36,259 nucleotides of DNA. Source: Marinobacter fuscus. GTDB taxonomy: Bacteria; Pseudomonadota; Gammaproteobacteria; Pseudomonadales; Oleiphilaceae. Location of the stretch: contig NZ_PXNP01000015.1 of NCBI RefSeq assembly GCF_003007675.1, forward strand, positions 1 to 36,259, in the 5' to 3' direction. Under the pieces are notes generated by a model, which was not told where the DNA came from, did not search any database, and saw only the letters and a list, made by a program, of their open reading frames with translations. Below, piece after piece: positions 24,630 through 32,909 of the stretch. Made by a program: the position numbers and the translations under genes. The first letter of the stretch is position 1; each line of letters opens with the position of its first letter.

Positions 24630-25891
24630 ACACCACTCTGGAAGGCCAGCAAACGGCACCCACCAGATTGCCAATTCTCAGCCGTGTGGCCAGGCGCCTG
24701 GTGTGCCAGCAACTGGCTATGCTGGGCCATGGCACGCTTACCATCCGCGAGCCCGGCTTTACCGACCTGACCTTCGGTGACGGCGATAGCGCGTACCCGC
24801 CAGCCGTGCTGGAGATTAGCAATCACAGCACCTGGCGGGATCTGGTTACCGGCGGCAGCATTGGCGCGGCTGAAGCCTACGTGGCTGGCGACTGGCATTC
24901 GCCAGATCTGACCGCCCTGCTCCGGTTCTTCACCCGCAACCTGGACACCATGAATGCCTTTGAGGACAAGTTTGCCTGGATCAGCAAGCCCACCCTCAAG
25001 GCACTACACTGGCTGAATCGCAACACCCCGGAAGGTTCCCGCAAGAACATCAGCGCCCACTACGATCTGGGCAATGACCTGTTCAGCCTGTTCCTGGACC
25101 CTACCCTGATGTATTCGTCGGCTATTTACCCGTCAGAGGAAGCCACGCTTGAGCAAGCCGCCGTGCACAAACTCGACACCATCTGCCGCAAGCTGGATTT
25201 ACAGCCCGGCGACCAGGTGGTGGAAATTGGCACCGGCTGGGGCGGCTTCGCCATCCATGCCGCCAAGCACTACGGCTGCCACGTGACCACCACCACCATC
25301 TCCCGGGAACAACTGGAACTGGCCCGTGAACGGGTGCAGGCCGAGGGGCTGGAAGATCGAATTACGTTGCTATTCGACGATTATCGGGATCTCGAGGGCC
25401 AGTTTGACAAGCTGGTCTCGATTGAGATGATTGAAGCGGTCGGGCCCCAGTTCCTCGACAGCTATCTGGCCCAGATTGACCAGCTACTGAAGCCCGATGG
25501 CCTGGCGCTGATACAGGCGATCAACATGCCCGAGCAGCGCTACCAGCGAGCGCTGAAGAACGTCGATTTTATCCAGCGCTTTATCTTCCCCGGCAGCTTT
25601 ATTCCATCTTTCGGGGCGATCCTGACCTCAATGAAGCGCGAAACCAGGCTGGTGCTGACTCACGCCGAGGATTTCGGCTTTCACTACGCCCGAACCCTGA
25701 AAGACTGGTGTGACCGCTTTCTGGCACAGCAGCCCGCCCTGGAGCAACTGGGCTACGACCAGGCGTTCCAGAGGCTCTGGCACTTCTATTTCGCCTATTG
25801 CGAAGCCGGTTTCAGTGAACGTGCAATCGGCGTTGCCCATCTGGTGATGGCCAAGCCCGCCAACAAGCGCGCCAATATCCTGACCCTATGA
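24617..25891 (+). CDS. Cyclopropane-fatty-acyl-phospholipid synthase-type methyltransferase
   Basis: 424 aa S-adenosylmethionine enzyme acting on unsaturated acyl chains of membrane phospholipids. The Cfa signature NISAHYDLGNDLFSLFLDPTLMYSSAIY is followed by the SAM site VVEIGTGWGGFAIHAA and SIEMIEAVGPQ. In operons of this composition the methyltransferase may make a methyl-branched chain, the first step to furan fatty acids (UfaM of Rhodobacter), rather than a cyclopropane ring. The sequence alone does not decide between cyclopropanation and methylation. A GGAAGGGT ribosome site lies inside the DUF1365 gene, and the stop overlaps the next start (ATGA). Confidence 0.9.
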   Translation: MENLNTTLEGQQTAPTRLPILSRVARRLVCQQLAMLGHGTLTIREPGFTDLTFGDGDSAYPPAVLEISNHSTWRDLVTGGSIGAAEAYVAGDWHSPDLTALLRFFTRNLDTMNAFEDKFAWISKPTLKALHWLNRNTPEGSRKNISAHYDLGNDLFSLFLDPTLMYSSAIYPSEEATLEQAAVHKLDTICRKLDLQPGDQVVEIGTGWGGFAIHAAKHYGCHVTTTTISREQLELARERVQAEGLEDRITLLFDDYRDLEGQFDKLVSIEMIEAVGPQFLDSYLAQIDQLLKPDGLALIQAINMPEQRYQRALKNVDFIQRFIFPGSFIPSFGAILTSMKRETRLVLTHAEDFGFHYARTLKDWCDRFLAQQPALEQLGYDQAFQRLWHFYFAYCEAGFSERAIGVAHLVMAKPANKRANILTL

Positions 25892-26412
25892 TTGCTAACC
25901 CGGCCACACGCAATCTGGTCAACTTCGTACTTTTCCAGTGCGCCTGGCTGGCGTGCGTGCTCTATCCCGGCCTGGGCTCTGGCCTGTTTGCCCTGGCTGT
26001 GGTGGTGTTTCATCTGGCGGTTATCAGCCAGCAACGCAGCATGGAATTGCAGTTTATCGGGCTCGGCATTGTGCTGGGCGGGCTGATGGACAGCCTCTGG
26101 TTCCGTATTGGCGTGCTGGGGCTTGATAGCGGAGAAGAGATAATACTCGCACCACCCTGGCTGATTGCGATCTGGGCGGTGTTCATGACCACCCTGTGCC
26201 ACTCGCTCAACTGGATCAGCGCAAAACGCTGGTTGCCGTTTGTGCTTGCCCCCGTTGCGGGCCCCTTCGCCTACTGGTCGGCCGGCCAACTTGGCGTGGT
26301 TAATCTGCCGGGCCTGTTCACTTCCCTGCTGGGGATGGCGGCGGGCTGGCTGATCCTCTTCCCATTGCTGCTCTGGCTGCGCCGAGCCTTGTATCCGGAG
26401 CTGGTATCATGA
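25888..26412 (+). CDS. DUF2878 membrane protein
   Basis: 174 aa, very hydrophobic, with about five predicted membrane helices. The DUF2878 pattern is seen in NLVNFVLFQCAWLACVLY, the GLGIVLGGLMDSLWFRIGVL segment and PPWLIAIWAVFMTTLCHSLNW. It is an inner-membrane protein of unknown role, found regularly after Cfa-type methyltransferase genes. It overlaps both neighbours as ATGA, so its translation is tied to the lipid operon. Confidence 0.85.
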   Translation: MIANPATRNLVNFVLFQCAWLACVLYPGLGSGLFALAVVVFHLAVISQQRSMELQFIGLGIVLGGLMDSLWFRIGVLGLDSGEEIILAPPWLIAIWAVFMTTLCHSLNWISAKRWLPFVLAPVAGPFAYWSAGQLGVVNLPGLFTSLLGMAAGWLILFPLLLWLRRALYPELVS

Positions 26413-27143
26413 AACCGGGCTTCCTGCTTATCATCGTACTGATACCAACCCTGAGCGCGACAGCCGCCACTCGTTTCGAGTTCTCCGGCACCGCTGCGAG
26501 CGGCGGCACCGAACTGTATACCGAATTTCATCAAGTACAAGGTACCTGCTCAGATGGGCAGTTTGCGCCCAAAGAACACCGGGTGAGCTATCAGCGCGCT
26601 GGCAGCGACAGCCTCTTCGCCGAGAAGCATCTGAGTTATGGTGAAGCACCCTTTACGCCCTCCGTGTCATTCCGGCAACCAGACTTCAGCGAACAGCTGG
26701 ACATCGACTACCCGAACGAAAGCGAGATTTCTATTCGCTGGCAAGCACCGGAGTCTGCACCGGTCGCCTACGAGCTGTCGCGGGTGAACAACCTGGTTGT
26801 AGATGCAGGCTTTGACCACTTCGTCCGGGCCAACTGGGCCGCACTGAATGCCGGGGAGAGTTTGTCGTTTCAGTTCCTGGCTCCAACCCGTGGCGAGCAC
26901 TATGAGTTTACCCTTGAGCCGATATCAACCGGGCGCCTCGACGCCGATCTGGAAGTGCAGATACGGCCCGCAGGCCTGCTGCTGCGTTTTCTGGTCGACC
27001 CCATCCTGCTGGGTTACCGGGCCGATGGTGCGCTTACCCATTACCTGGGCCTGACCAATATCCGCAAGAACACAGATACCAACCACACAGCCCATATACG
27101 ATACCAGGTGCTACAGCTGCCGAATTGTGAACTCACACGATGA
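26409..27143 (+). CDS. Secreted/periplasmic protein of unknown function, last gene of the lipid operon
   Basis: 244 aa with a Sec-type signal peptide (MKPGFLLIIVLIPTLSATAA) and a mature part rich in beta strands (FEFSGTAASGGTELYTEFHQV, GEHYEFTLEPISTGRLDADLEVQIRPAG). I do not recognise the family. No cysteine cluster or lipobox is visible. It starts inside the DUF2878 stop (ATGA) and no further gene follows closely, so it ends the eight-gene operon. A periplasmic partner in lipid transport or sensing is conceivable but unsupported. Confidence 0.8.
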   Translation: MKPGFLLIIVLIPTLSATAATRFEFSGTAASGGTELYTEFHQVQGTCSDGQFAPKEHRVSYQRAGSDSLFAEKHLSYGEAPFTPSVSFRQPDFSEQLDIDYPNESEISIRWQAPESAPVAYELSRVNNLVVDAGFDHFVRANWAALNAGESLSFQFLAPTRGEHYEFTLEPISTGRLDADLEVQIRPAGLLLRFLVDPILLGYRADGALTHYLGLTNIRKNTDTNHTAHIRYQVLQLPNCELTR

Positions 27144-27221
27144 ACAGGGCGGTGAAGCCCGCTTTCATGGCCGCCGCCTGTGGTAAACTCCTGAAAACTC
27201 GATTCGGGAGACCTCCAAACC

Positions 27222-28034
27222 ATGATGTTCGTGTCGTTCAACGTCAACAGTATCCGCACCCGACTGCACCAACTGGAAGCTGTGATCAAAGAGCTGAACC
27301 CCGATGTCATCGGGCTACAGGAAACCAAGGTCACAGACGCGGAATTTCCCGTTGAAGCGGTGCGTGAACTGGGCTACCACGTTCATTTTCATGGCCAGAA
27401 GACCCACTACGGTGTGGCACTGTTGTCGAGAGAGGAGCCGGAAGCGGTACTCAAGGGTTATCCCACCGACGATGATGACGCCCAGCGACGACTGATCACC
27501 GGGCGCTTCACGGTAAATGGCGAACCTGTCACCGTCATCAACGGGTACTTTCCCCAGGGCGAAAGCCGGGATCATCCGGTCAAGTTTCCAGCCAAACAGA
27601 AGTTCTATGCCGACCTGATGGCCTATCTTGATGAACTCTCCCACGAGCCCGGTCATCTTGTGGTGATGGGTGATATGAATATTTCGCCAACCGACAAGGA
27701 TATCGGCATCGGCCCGGACAACGCCAAACGCTGGCTGCGGACTGGCAAATGCAGCTTCCTGCCGGAAGAGCGGGAATGGCTGGCCCAGGTGGGGCAACGT
27801 GGCCTGACCGATGTGTTCCGCCATCTGCACCCGGACGAAGCCGACACCTACAGCTGGTTTGACTATCGCAGTAAAGGCTTTGAGCGGGAACCCAAGCGCG
27901 GCCTGCGGATTGATCTGATCATGGCCAGTGACAGCCTGCTGCCAAAAGCCCAAGCGGCCGGAGTAAGCTACGATATCCGCGCCATGGAACGGCCCTCTGA
28001 CCACTGCCCGGTGTGGGCCTCATTCGACCTCTGA
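27222..28034 (+). CDS. xthA: Exodeoxyribonuclease III
   Basis: 270 aa, the usual length. This Mg-dependent AP endonuclease and 3'-5' exonuclease works in base-excision repair. Motifs in order are [16 protein letters not shown] (metal Glu), [20 protein letters not shown] (catalytic Asp and Asn), RIDLIM and the final [10 protein letters not shown] (catalytic Asp-His). Two adjacent ATGs (27222, 27225) follow a GGGAG site; either may be used. It stands alone after the lipid operon, 21 bp before a TetR gene. Confidence 0.95.
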   Translation: MMFVSFNVNSIRTRLHQLEAVIKELNPDVIGLQETKVTDAEFPVEAVRELGYHVHFHGQKTHYGVALLSREEPEAVLKGYPTDDDDAQRRLITGRFTVNGEPVTVINGYFPQGESRDHPVKFPAKQKFYADLMAYLDELSHEPGHLVVMGDMNISPTDKDIGIGPDNAKRWLRTGKCSFLPEEREWLAQVGQRGLTDVFRHLHPDEADTYSWFDYRSKGFEREPKRGLRIDLIMASDSLLPKAQAAGVSYDIRAMERPSDHCPVWASFDL

Positions 28035-28055
28035 CCCGACCACTGGCGCTAGCGG

Positions 28056-28685
28056 ATGAAGAAAGTCAAAACCAGGGATCGGATCGTCGACACCAGCCTG
28101 CATCTGTTTAACAGCCTGGGCGAGCCCAATGTCACCACATTGCTGATCTCCGATGAACTGGAGATCAGCCCTGGCAACCTGTATTACCACTTCAAAAGCA
28201 AAGGCGATATTGTTGAGGAGTTGTTCCGGGCCTATGAAGCCGACATGCTGGACTTGCTGGCGGTTCCGGAAGACGCCGACATCCCATTGGATCAGTTCAG
28301 CTTTTTTTTGCATCTGCTGTTTGAGGGAGTGGCTCGGTACCGGTTTCTCTATCAGGATCTGGTGAACGTGCTCTCCCGCTACAGTCAGCTGCAGCAGCGA
28401 TTCCGAAGGATTCTCAAGAAAAAAACGGCGGCGTTTCAATCGCTTTGCGGAAGCTTCCAACGACAGGAAATGATGGATATCGAGCCGGAGGCACTCGGGG
28501 CCCTGTGCGAGCAGTTAACACTGACCGTGTGTTACTGGAGCAGCTTCGACACCCTGTCACATCTGGAAGACCGGGATGCAGTTGACCCCGGGCGAGGGGT
28601 TTACCAAATGCTGCACCTGCTGCTGCCCTATTTACGGGAAGACGAGCAGGAACAGGTGAAGCTGATCAGCGCGGATTATCGGTAA
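28056..28685 (+). CDS. TetR/AcrR-family transcriptional regulator
   Basis: 209 aa. The N-terminal helix-turn-helix RDRIVDTSLHLFNSLGEPNVTT...GNLYYHFKSKGDIVEELF is the TetR signature. The C-terminal ligand domain has no recognisable partner. It follows xthA in the same direction and converges on the phasin gene, with only 3 bp between stop codons. The regulated genes cannot be told from the sequence; phasin, xthA or lipid genes are candidates by position. Confidence 0.9.
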   Translation: MKKVKTRDRIVDTSLHLFNSLGEPNVTTLLISDELEISPGNLYYHFKSKGDIVEELFRAYEADMLDLLAVPEDADIPLDQFSFFLHLLFEGVARYRFLYQDLVNVLSRYSQLQQRFRRILKKKTAAFQSLCGSFQRQEMMDIEPEALGALCEQLTLTVCYWSSFDTLSHLEDRDAVDPGRGVYQMLHLLLPYLREDEQEQVKLISADYR

Positions 28686-28688
28686 CGG

Positions 28689-29108
28689 TTATTCCTCCTC
28701 ATCTCGGGCCGTGCCAGCGCCACGCAGGCGGCTCAGCTCACGTTCCAGCACATCAATCCGATGCTCCAGCGCCTCGATTTCCTCACGGCGATGGATGCCC
28801 AGCCGCCGCAGGGCGCCGGAAACACGTTGATCAAACATGTGCTCCAACCGATCCCAGGTGCCGGTTGCCCGATCACGCACTTCACCAACCCGATCCTCGA
28901 CAGTGCGGATCTGCTTTTCCACCACACCACGTGTTTTGCTTTCCAGTTGCTCGCCTTCCTGAACCAGTCGATCGAAGAACCGCCCGGCATCTTCCTCGGC
29001 CTTGGTATAGGCCCCAAGACCCGCGAGCCAGATTTGCCGTGCAGAATCCTTGATTTTGCCCGGCAACTGGGAATCCGTATCGGACTTGTTGTCGTCTTGC
29101 TCAGACAT
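28689..29108 (-). CDS. Phasin-family (polyhydroxyalkanoate granule-associated) protein
   Basis: 139 aa, helical and highly charged. The opening KIKDSARQIWLAGLGAYTKAEEDAGRFFDRLVQEGEQLE is the phasin pattern, followed by a coiled-coil C-terminus (EIEALEHRIDVLERELSRLR). Phasins coat polyhydroxyalkanoate granules, which implies the host can store PHA, though synthesis genes are not in the window. A good AGAGGT site precedes the ATG. Confidence 0.9.
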   Translation of the reverse strand: MSEQDDNKSDTDSQLPGKIKDSARQIWLAGLGAYTKAEEDAGRFFDRLVQEGEQLESKTRGVVEKQIRTVEDRVGEVRDRATGTWDRLEHMFDQRVSGALRRLGIHRREEIEALEHRIDVLERELSRLRGAGTARDEEE

Positions 29109-29265
29109 GCAATACCTCTGGAGATTCTGGCTTACTGTAATTCCGCTATTGTATTACAGCTCATCGGGGAATGCAGTGGCAGGGCTACAACCCCCACCGT
29201 TAAAGACCCCAGTATAAGGGCGGCCGGGATATGCGAAAATGTTTTCAATGGAATCATGCTCTCGC

Positions 29266-29293
29266 TTGAACTGTGCAAAATATGGTCAATACT
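29266..29293 (+). promoter_or_regulatory. Putative sigma-70 promoter for a small RNA
   Basis: TTGAAC (-35, 29266-29271) and AATACT (-10, 29288-29293) with a 16-bp spacer; each hexamer matches the consensus at 4 of 6 bases. It sits in the 409-bp gene-free gap 29109-29517, about 70 bp upstream of a strong terminator. Weak evidence on its own. Confidence 0.4.
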
Positions 29294-29299
29294 CATTCT

Positions 29300-29391
29300 T
29301 ACCGGCATCTTCCATGATGTCGGTTTGTCTGGAAGTCTTTCATGGATACTACTCGCACGCCTCTGCCCGGCAGTCCTTGCCGGGCTTTTTT
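29300..29391 (+). ncRNA. Candidate small RNA of about 90 nt
   Basis: A plausible promoter at 29266-29293 and a strong rho-independent terminator at 29365-29391 bracket a region with no convincing ORF. The only plus-strand frame crossing it (29239-29454) runs through the terminator. The nearest upstream plus-strand gene (TetR, ending 28685) is separated by the opposite-facing phasin gene, so the terminator needs its own transcript. Start and family are unknown. Confidence 0.45.
29365..29391 (+). terminator. Strong rho-independent terminator in a gene-free gap
   Basis: The 8-bp stem GCCCGGCA / TGCCGGGC has a 5-nt loop GTCCT and is followed by TTTTTT. The T-tract lies only on the plus-strand side, so it ends a rightward transcript. 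No protein gene reads into it, which suggests a small RNA. Confidence 0.85.
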
Positions 29392-29517
29392 GTTGTGCTG
29401 CCCGCCACCGTTCCGCCCCGGCCACGGATCCTGCCCGAATATCCACTTTGTTAGCCTCGACATGGCCGGTATGATGTTGTTATGAAACACCAGTCATCCT
29501 GAACAGCGGAGAATCCC

Positions 29518-29949
29518 GTGAATATCCGGAAGCTTGACGAGACCCTATCTGTTTCACCTCAAATTACTGTTGCCGACGTCGCGGAGATCTCCAGGCTGGG
29601 ATACAAAACGCTGGTAGCCAATCGGCCTGATCAGGAAGAGCCCGGCCAACCTGCCATGGCCGAGATTGAAGCGGCAGCGGCACAACACGGCCTGGCGTGG
29701 GTTTATTTGCCGGTCGCCTCTGGCAACATTACCGACCAGGACGTCGAAAACTTCGCCCCAATGATCCAGCAGGCAGAAAAGCCCGTAATGGCCTTCTGTC
29801 GCTCAGGCACCCGCTGCACGGTACTCTGGGCGCTCAGTGCGGCCCGCGAGCAGGATCCACGTGAAATCCTGTCCAGTGCCCATCAGGCCGGGTACGACCT
29901 CACCGGTCTGATCCCGCGTCTCTTGCAACAGGCCGGCAACACGCAGTAA
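29518..29949 (+). CDS. TIGR01244/DUF442 family phosphatase- or sulfurtransferase-like protein
   Basis: 143 aa from a GTG start with GGAG upstream. It opens MNIRKLDETLSVSPQI and has YKTLVANRPDQEE followed by the cysteine loop VMAFCRSGTRC (Cys94), the layout of the DUF442/TIGR01244 family. Members resemble dual-specificity phosphatases and rhodaneses and are sometimes fused to persulfide dioxygenases such as BlhA, which suggests sulfide metabolism, but the activity is unproven. Here it stands alone, 24 bp before hemH. Confidence 0.83.
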   Translation: MNIRKLDETLSVSPQITVADVAEISRLGYKTLVANRPDQEEPGQPAMAEIEAAAAQHGLAWVYLPVASGNITDQDVENFAPMIQQAEKPVMAFCRSGTRCTVLWALSAAREQDPREILSSAHQAGYDLTGLIPRLLQQAGNTQ

Positions 29950-29973
29950 CCCTCACAACATCAGGAAGTATTC

Positions 29974-31086
29974 ATGGCTTACAACGGGTCAGCTGACTAT
30001 CGCCATAATCAGCCGGATCGGCTTGGCGTATTGATCACCAATCTGGGCACCCCCGATGCTCCGACAACTCCCGCTCTGCGCAAGTATCTTGGAGAGTTTC
30101 TCTGGGATCCCCGCGTGGTAGAGGTGCCCCGCCCCATTTGGTGGCTGATACTGCACGGCGTGATTCTGCGTATTCGCCCAAGCCGCAGCGCCAAAGCCTA
30201 TGCCGGGGTCTGGGAAGAAAAAGGCTCGCCTTTACTGACACACACCGCCAGCCAGGCCGAAGGCATTCGGGAAGCGCTGCAAGAGAAGTACGGCACCAAT
30301 GTGGTGGTCGGCTTTGCCATGCGCTATGGCAATCCGTCTATTGCACGGGTGCTGGATGAAATGCAGCAACAAGGCGTACGAAAGCTGATTGTATTGCCTT
30401 TATATCCACAATACTCCGCGTCCACTTCGGCCTCCACCTTTGATGCCGTGGCCGCAGACTTCACCAAACGTCGCTGGCTACCGGATTTCCGGTTTATTTC
30501 GCACTACCATGACTACCCGCCCTACATTGAGGCGATGGCAAACCACATTGAAGGTTACTGGGCCGAGCATGGGCGCAACGAAAAACTGGTTTTGTCCTAC
30601 CACGGGGTTCCACTGAAATATCTGCTGAAAGGCGACCCCTACCATTGCGAATGCCACAAGACCTCTCGCTTACTGGCGGAACGCCTGGGATTGTCCCCGG
30701 GCGACTATCTCACCACCTTCCAATCCCGGTTTGGCCGGGAAGAGTGGCTGAAACCCTACACTGATGAAACCCTGAAGGCTCTGCCCGGCCAGGGAACCAG
30801 GTCTATCGATGTGTTTTGTCCGGGCTTTTCCGCTGACTGCCTGGAAACCATCGAGGAAATTAACGAAGAAAACCGGGAGTATTTCATGGAAGCGGGCGGA
30901 CAGGGCTTCAACTACATTCCCTGCCTGAATGCGACGCCAGGACACATACAGGCACTGGTTCAGCTGATTGAAGACAATCTCAAGGGGTGGAATCTACCGG
31001 ACAATGCGCCTGAGCAGCTAGGTGCCCGTGCCGAAATGGCAGCCCACCGAAAAGCCGAGAGCTATCCAGGCCGACAGGAAATCTGA
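29974..31086 (+). CDS. hemH: Ferrochelatase
   Basis: 370 aa enzyme that inserts Fe(II) into protoporphyrin IX, the last step of protoheme synthesis. The family blocks are VLITNLGTPDAPTTPALRKYL at the start, YPQYSASTSAS, the catalytic His in VLSYHGVPLKYL, the TTFQSRFGREEWLKPYT block, and PGFSADCLETIEEI with its conserved Glu. A C-terminal tail of about 25 residues is additional. It starts 24 bp after the TIGR01244 gene. Confidence 0.96.
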   Translation: MAYNGSADYRHNQPDRLGVLITNLGTPDAPTTPALRKYLGEFLWDPRVVEVPRPIWWLILHGVILRIRPSRSAKAYAGVWEEKGSPLLTHTASQAEGIREALQEKYGTNVVVGFAMRYGNPSIARVLDEMQQQGVRKLIVLPLYPQYSASTSASTFDAVAADFTKRRWLPDFRFISHYHDYPPYIEAMANHIEGYWAEHGRNEKLVLSYHGVPLKYLLKGDPYHCECHKTSRLLAERLGLSPGDYLTTFQSRFGREEWLKPYTDETLKALPGQGTRSIDVFCPGFSADCLETIEEINEENREYFMEAGGQGFNYIPCLNATPGHIQALVQLIEDNLKGWNLPDNAPEQLGARAEMAAHRKAESYPGRQEI

Positions 31087-31100
31087 TCACCTGCCTGCAG

Positions 31101-31132
31101 AACACGCAGACAAAATGCCTTGCCTGCGTGTT
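31101..31132. terminator. Possible terminator hairpin between hemH and the small minus-strand ORF
   Basis: A 9-bp inverted repeat AACACGCAG / CTGCGTGTT with a 14-nt loop lies just after the hemH stop and touches the stop codon of the convergent small ORF. The T-tract is poor, so efficiency is uncertain. Confidence 0.45.
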
Positions 31133-31328
31133 ACTTATCTTCTTCCCGGCCGTCCTCGTTTGTGAGATCCGGAACCGACTGACAAAAGGTGCAGTCTTCG
31201 GTATCCACCGCGCTTCCTCCGGTCTCTACATAACGTACCCGATGGCTGGCGCTCCCACGATTTGCAGAAACGGCAAACCTTCTTTTTGCGCGAGCCGAGT
31301 CTTCGTCAGGCTTGATACTATCGGACAT
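31131..31328 (-). CDS. Small protein of unknown function with a CxxC
   Basis: 65 aa, charged and soluble (MSDSIKPDEDSARAKRRFAV...). A CTFC pair near residue 48 could bind metal. An AAAGGGGG ribosome site lies 6 nt before the ATG, which argues for real translation. I do not recognise the family. It converges with hemH and diverges from the methyltransferase gene 150 bp away. Confidence 0.5.
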   Translation of the reverse strand: MSDSIKPDEDSARAKRRFAVSANRGSASHRVRYVETGGSAVDTEDCTFCQSVPDLTNEDGREEDK

Positions 31329-31414
31329 CAGCTGCCCCCTTTACTGGCGTGACGGTCTTCGGGTGCGGTGCCCGACAATGACCATAATAAACGGCGGTTT
31401 CCGGCTACAAGATC

Positions 31415-31442
31415 TTGAGTATTCAGGCAGCCGTTTTAAAAT
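31415..31442 (+). promoter_or_regulatory. Putative promoter of the methyltransferase gene
   Basis: TTGAGT (31415-31420) and TAAAAT (31437-31442) are 16 bp apart, upstream of the methyltransferase start at 31479. The -10 abuts the left arm of the AGTACCCA-type inverted repeat, so a bound protein there would block initiation. Confidence 0.5.
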
Positions 31443-31600
31443 GGGTACTCACTGAAAGTTTCGCAAAGGAAAGCCCGCATGAGTACCCAAATCTCTATTC
31501 AGGACGCCGCCAACATGCTGGGCGTAAGTACCCAGCGGGTGCGGGAATTATGCAGAGATAACAAAATTGATGCAAAGAAAGTCGGTAACAGCTGGGTACT
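31442..31600. promoter_or_regulatory. Four TGGGTACT/AGTACCCA half-sites, likely autoregulatory operators
   Basis: Copies lie at 31442-31449 (TGGGTACT), 31482-31489 (AGTACCCA), 31527-31534 (AGTACCCA) and 31593-31600 (TGGGTACT). The first two are part of a perfect 10-bp inverted repeat TGGGTACTCA (31442-31451) / TGAGTACCCA (31480-31489), which brackets the ribosome site and overlaps the ATG at 31479. The methyltransferase has its own N-terminal helix-turn-helix, and methyltransferases with such domains are known to repress their own genes, so operator function is a reasonable inference. Confidence 0.6.
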
Positions 31601-32903
31601 GTCGCAAGAAAGCGTTGAGAGATATGGCTTGAAAACCGCACATACCGTGGCTTGCGATCATTCGTCAAAGCAGAGACCTCCGTTACCGGGCAAGCCCGTA
31701 GCACTCAGTTTTTTCTCCGGTGCCATGGGTTTGGATCTGGGAATCGAAAAAGCAGGCTTCCAGATCCGGCTTGCCTGTGAGTTCGACAAATACTGCCGTC
31801 AGACTATCGCTCTGAACAGGCCGGACACTGCGTTGTTAGGCGACATCCTGGAATACTCGGCAGATGATGTCCTTGAGACTGCCGGTTTATGCCGGGACGA
31901 CGATATCGATGTCATCATCGGCGGGCCACCTTGCCAGGCCTTCAGTACAGCTGGTAAACGCCAGGGATTCAACGATGCACGGGGAAACGTCTTTCTCAAG
32001 TACATTGATGTTGCGCTCGATATTCGCCCGAAATTCATTGTCATCGAGAACGTTCGAGGACTTTTGTCCTGCCCCATGGAACATCGCCCCCACAACCGGC
32101 GTGGCGAAGGCTTTCCGGGTTTGCACAAAGACGAACTCAAAGGCGGCGCGCTCAATTTTGTTCTAAGCCTGCTGGAAAGTGCGGGGTACGGGGTGTCGTT
32201 TAACCTTTACAACTCGGCGAATTTCGGTACCCCCCAGATTCGCGAGCGGGTCATTCTGATCTGCTCCCGCGACGGCGACGCTCCACCGTTTCTTGAGCCC
32301 ACCCACGCCGAACACGGGGCTCATGGCCTGCCACCCTGGAAAACCTTTCAGTCCTGTGTGGCGGGCATCCGGGAACACCATCACCTCAACTTTCCCGAGA
32401 AACGCCTGAAATACTACCGGCTGCTCGAGCCCGGCCAGAACTGGAAGGCACTTCCGGACGAACTGCAACGTGAAGCCATGGGAAAATCCTATTTCTCCGG
32501 CGGAGGCAAGACAGGATTCTTGCGCCGCCTTGGATGGGACAAACCCTCACCAACGCTGGTCACCCACCCGGCTATGCCTGCGACAGACCTGGCACACCCG
32601 GTAGAAGACAGGCCATTGTCGATTGAAGAGTACAAACGCATTCAACAATTTCCGGATGCCTGGGAGCTGGCGGGCCCGCTGGTGCAGCAATACAAACAAA
32701 TAGGTAACGCGGTGCCCATCGGGCTTGGCTTTGCGGTCGGGCGCCTGCTCAGAAAAATGCTGTCTGGGGACAATATCGTTTCCATACCAGACTTCAGTTA
32801 CTCAAGGTACAGGAACACCTCGCATAATGAATGGAAGACCCAGTTTGAAGCCCGGATACAAAGCCATGCACATGGCCTGCAGGGTAGCTTTGAGCTTGTG
32901 TAA
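31479..32903 (+). CDS. DNA (cytosine-5) methyltransferase with N-terminal helix-turn-helix domain
   Basis: 474 aa modification enzyme of a type II restriction-modification system. Residues 1 to about 52 ([20 protein letters not shown]...[14 protein letters not shown]) form an excisionase/MerR-like DNA-binding domain. The catalytic part has motif [17 protein letters not shown], motif [11 protein letters not shown] with Cys152, motif [11 protein letters not shown], motif VIII PQIRERV and motif X QIGNAVP, all needed for C5-methylation. The variable target-recognition region lies about 290-380; the recognition sequence cannot be read from it. An AAAGGA site precedes the start. The restriction partner is convergent, with 6 bp between stop codons. 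Confidence 0.9.
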   Translation: MSTQISIQDAANMLGVSTQRVRELCRDNKIDAKKVGNSWVLSQESVERYGLKTAHTVACDHSSKQRPPLPGKPVALSFFSGAMGLDLGIEKAGFQIRLACEFDKYCRQTIALNRPDTALLGDILEYSADDVLETAGLCRDDDIDVIIGGPPCQAFSTAGKRQGFNDARGNVFLKYIDVALDIRPKFIVIENVRGLLSCPMEHRPHNRRGEGFPGLHKDELKGGALNFVLSLLESAGYGVSFNLYNSANFGTPQIRERVILICSRDGDAPPFLEPTHAEHGAHGLPPWKTFQSCVAGIREHHHLNFPEKRLKYYRLLEPGQNWKALPDELQREAMGKSYFSGGGKTGFLRRLGWDKPSPTLVTHPAMPATDLAHPVEDRPLSIEEYKRIQQFPDAWELAGPLVQQYKQIGNAVPIGLGFAVGRLLRKMLSGDNIVSIPDFSYSRYRNTSHNEWKTQFEARIQSHAHGLQGSFELV

Positions 32904-32909
32904 GCCGAG

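Noticed and set aside
29239..29454. 71-codon plus-strand ORF in the gap between the phasin and TIGR01244 genes
   Set aside because: It runs straight through a strong rho-independent terminator and lacks a ribosome site.
29109..29517. tRNA or other known structured RNA in the gap
   Set aside because: No cloverleaf, TPsiC arm or CCA end could be traced; only the terminator hairpin is convincing.
31442..31489. RNA hairpin (riboswitch-like) that hides the methyltransferase start
   Set aside because: The predicted transcription start (about 31449) lies inside the left arm, so the transcript would probably lack part of the stem; DNA operator function fits better with the two extra half-sites downstream.
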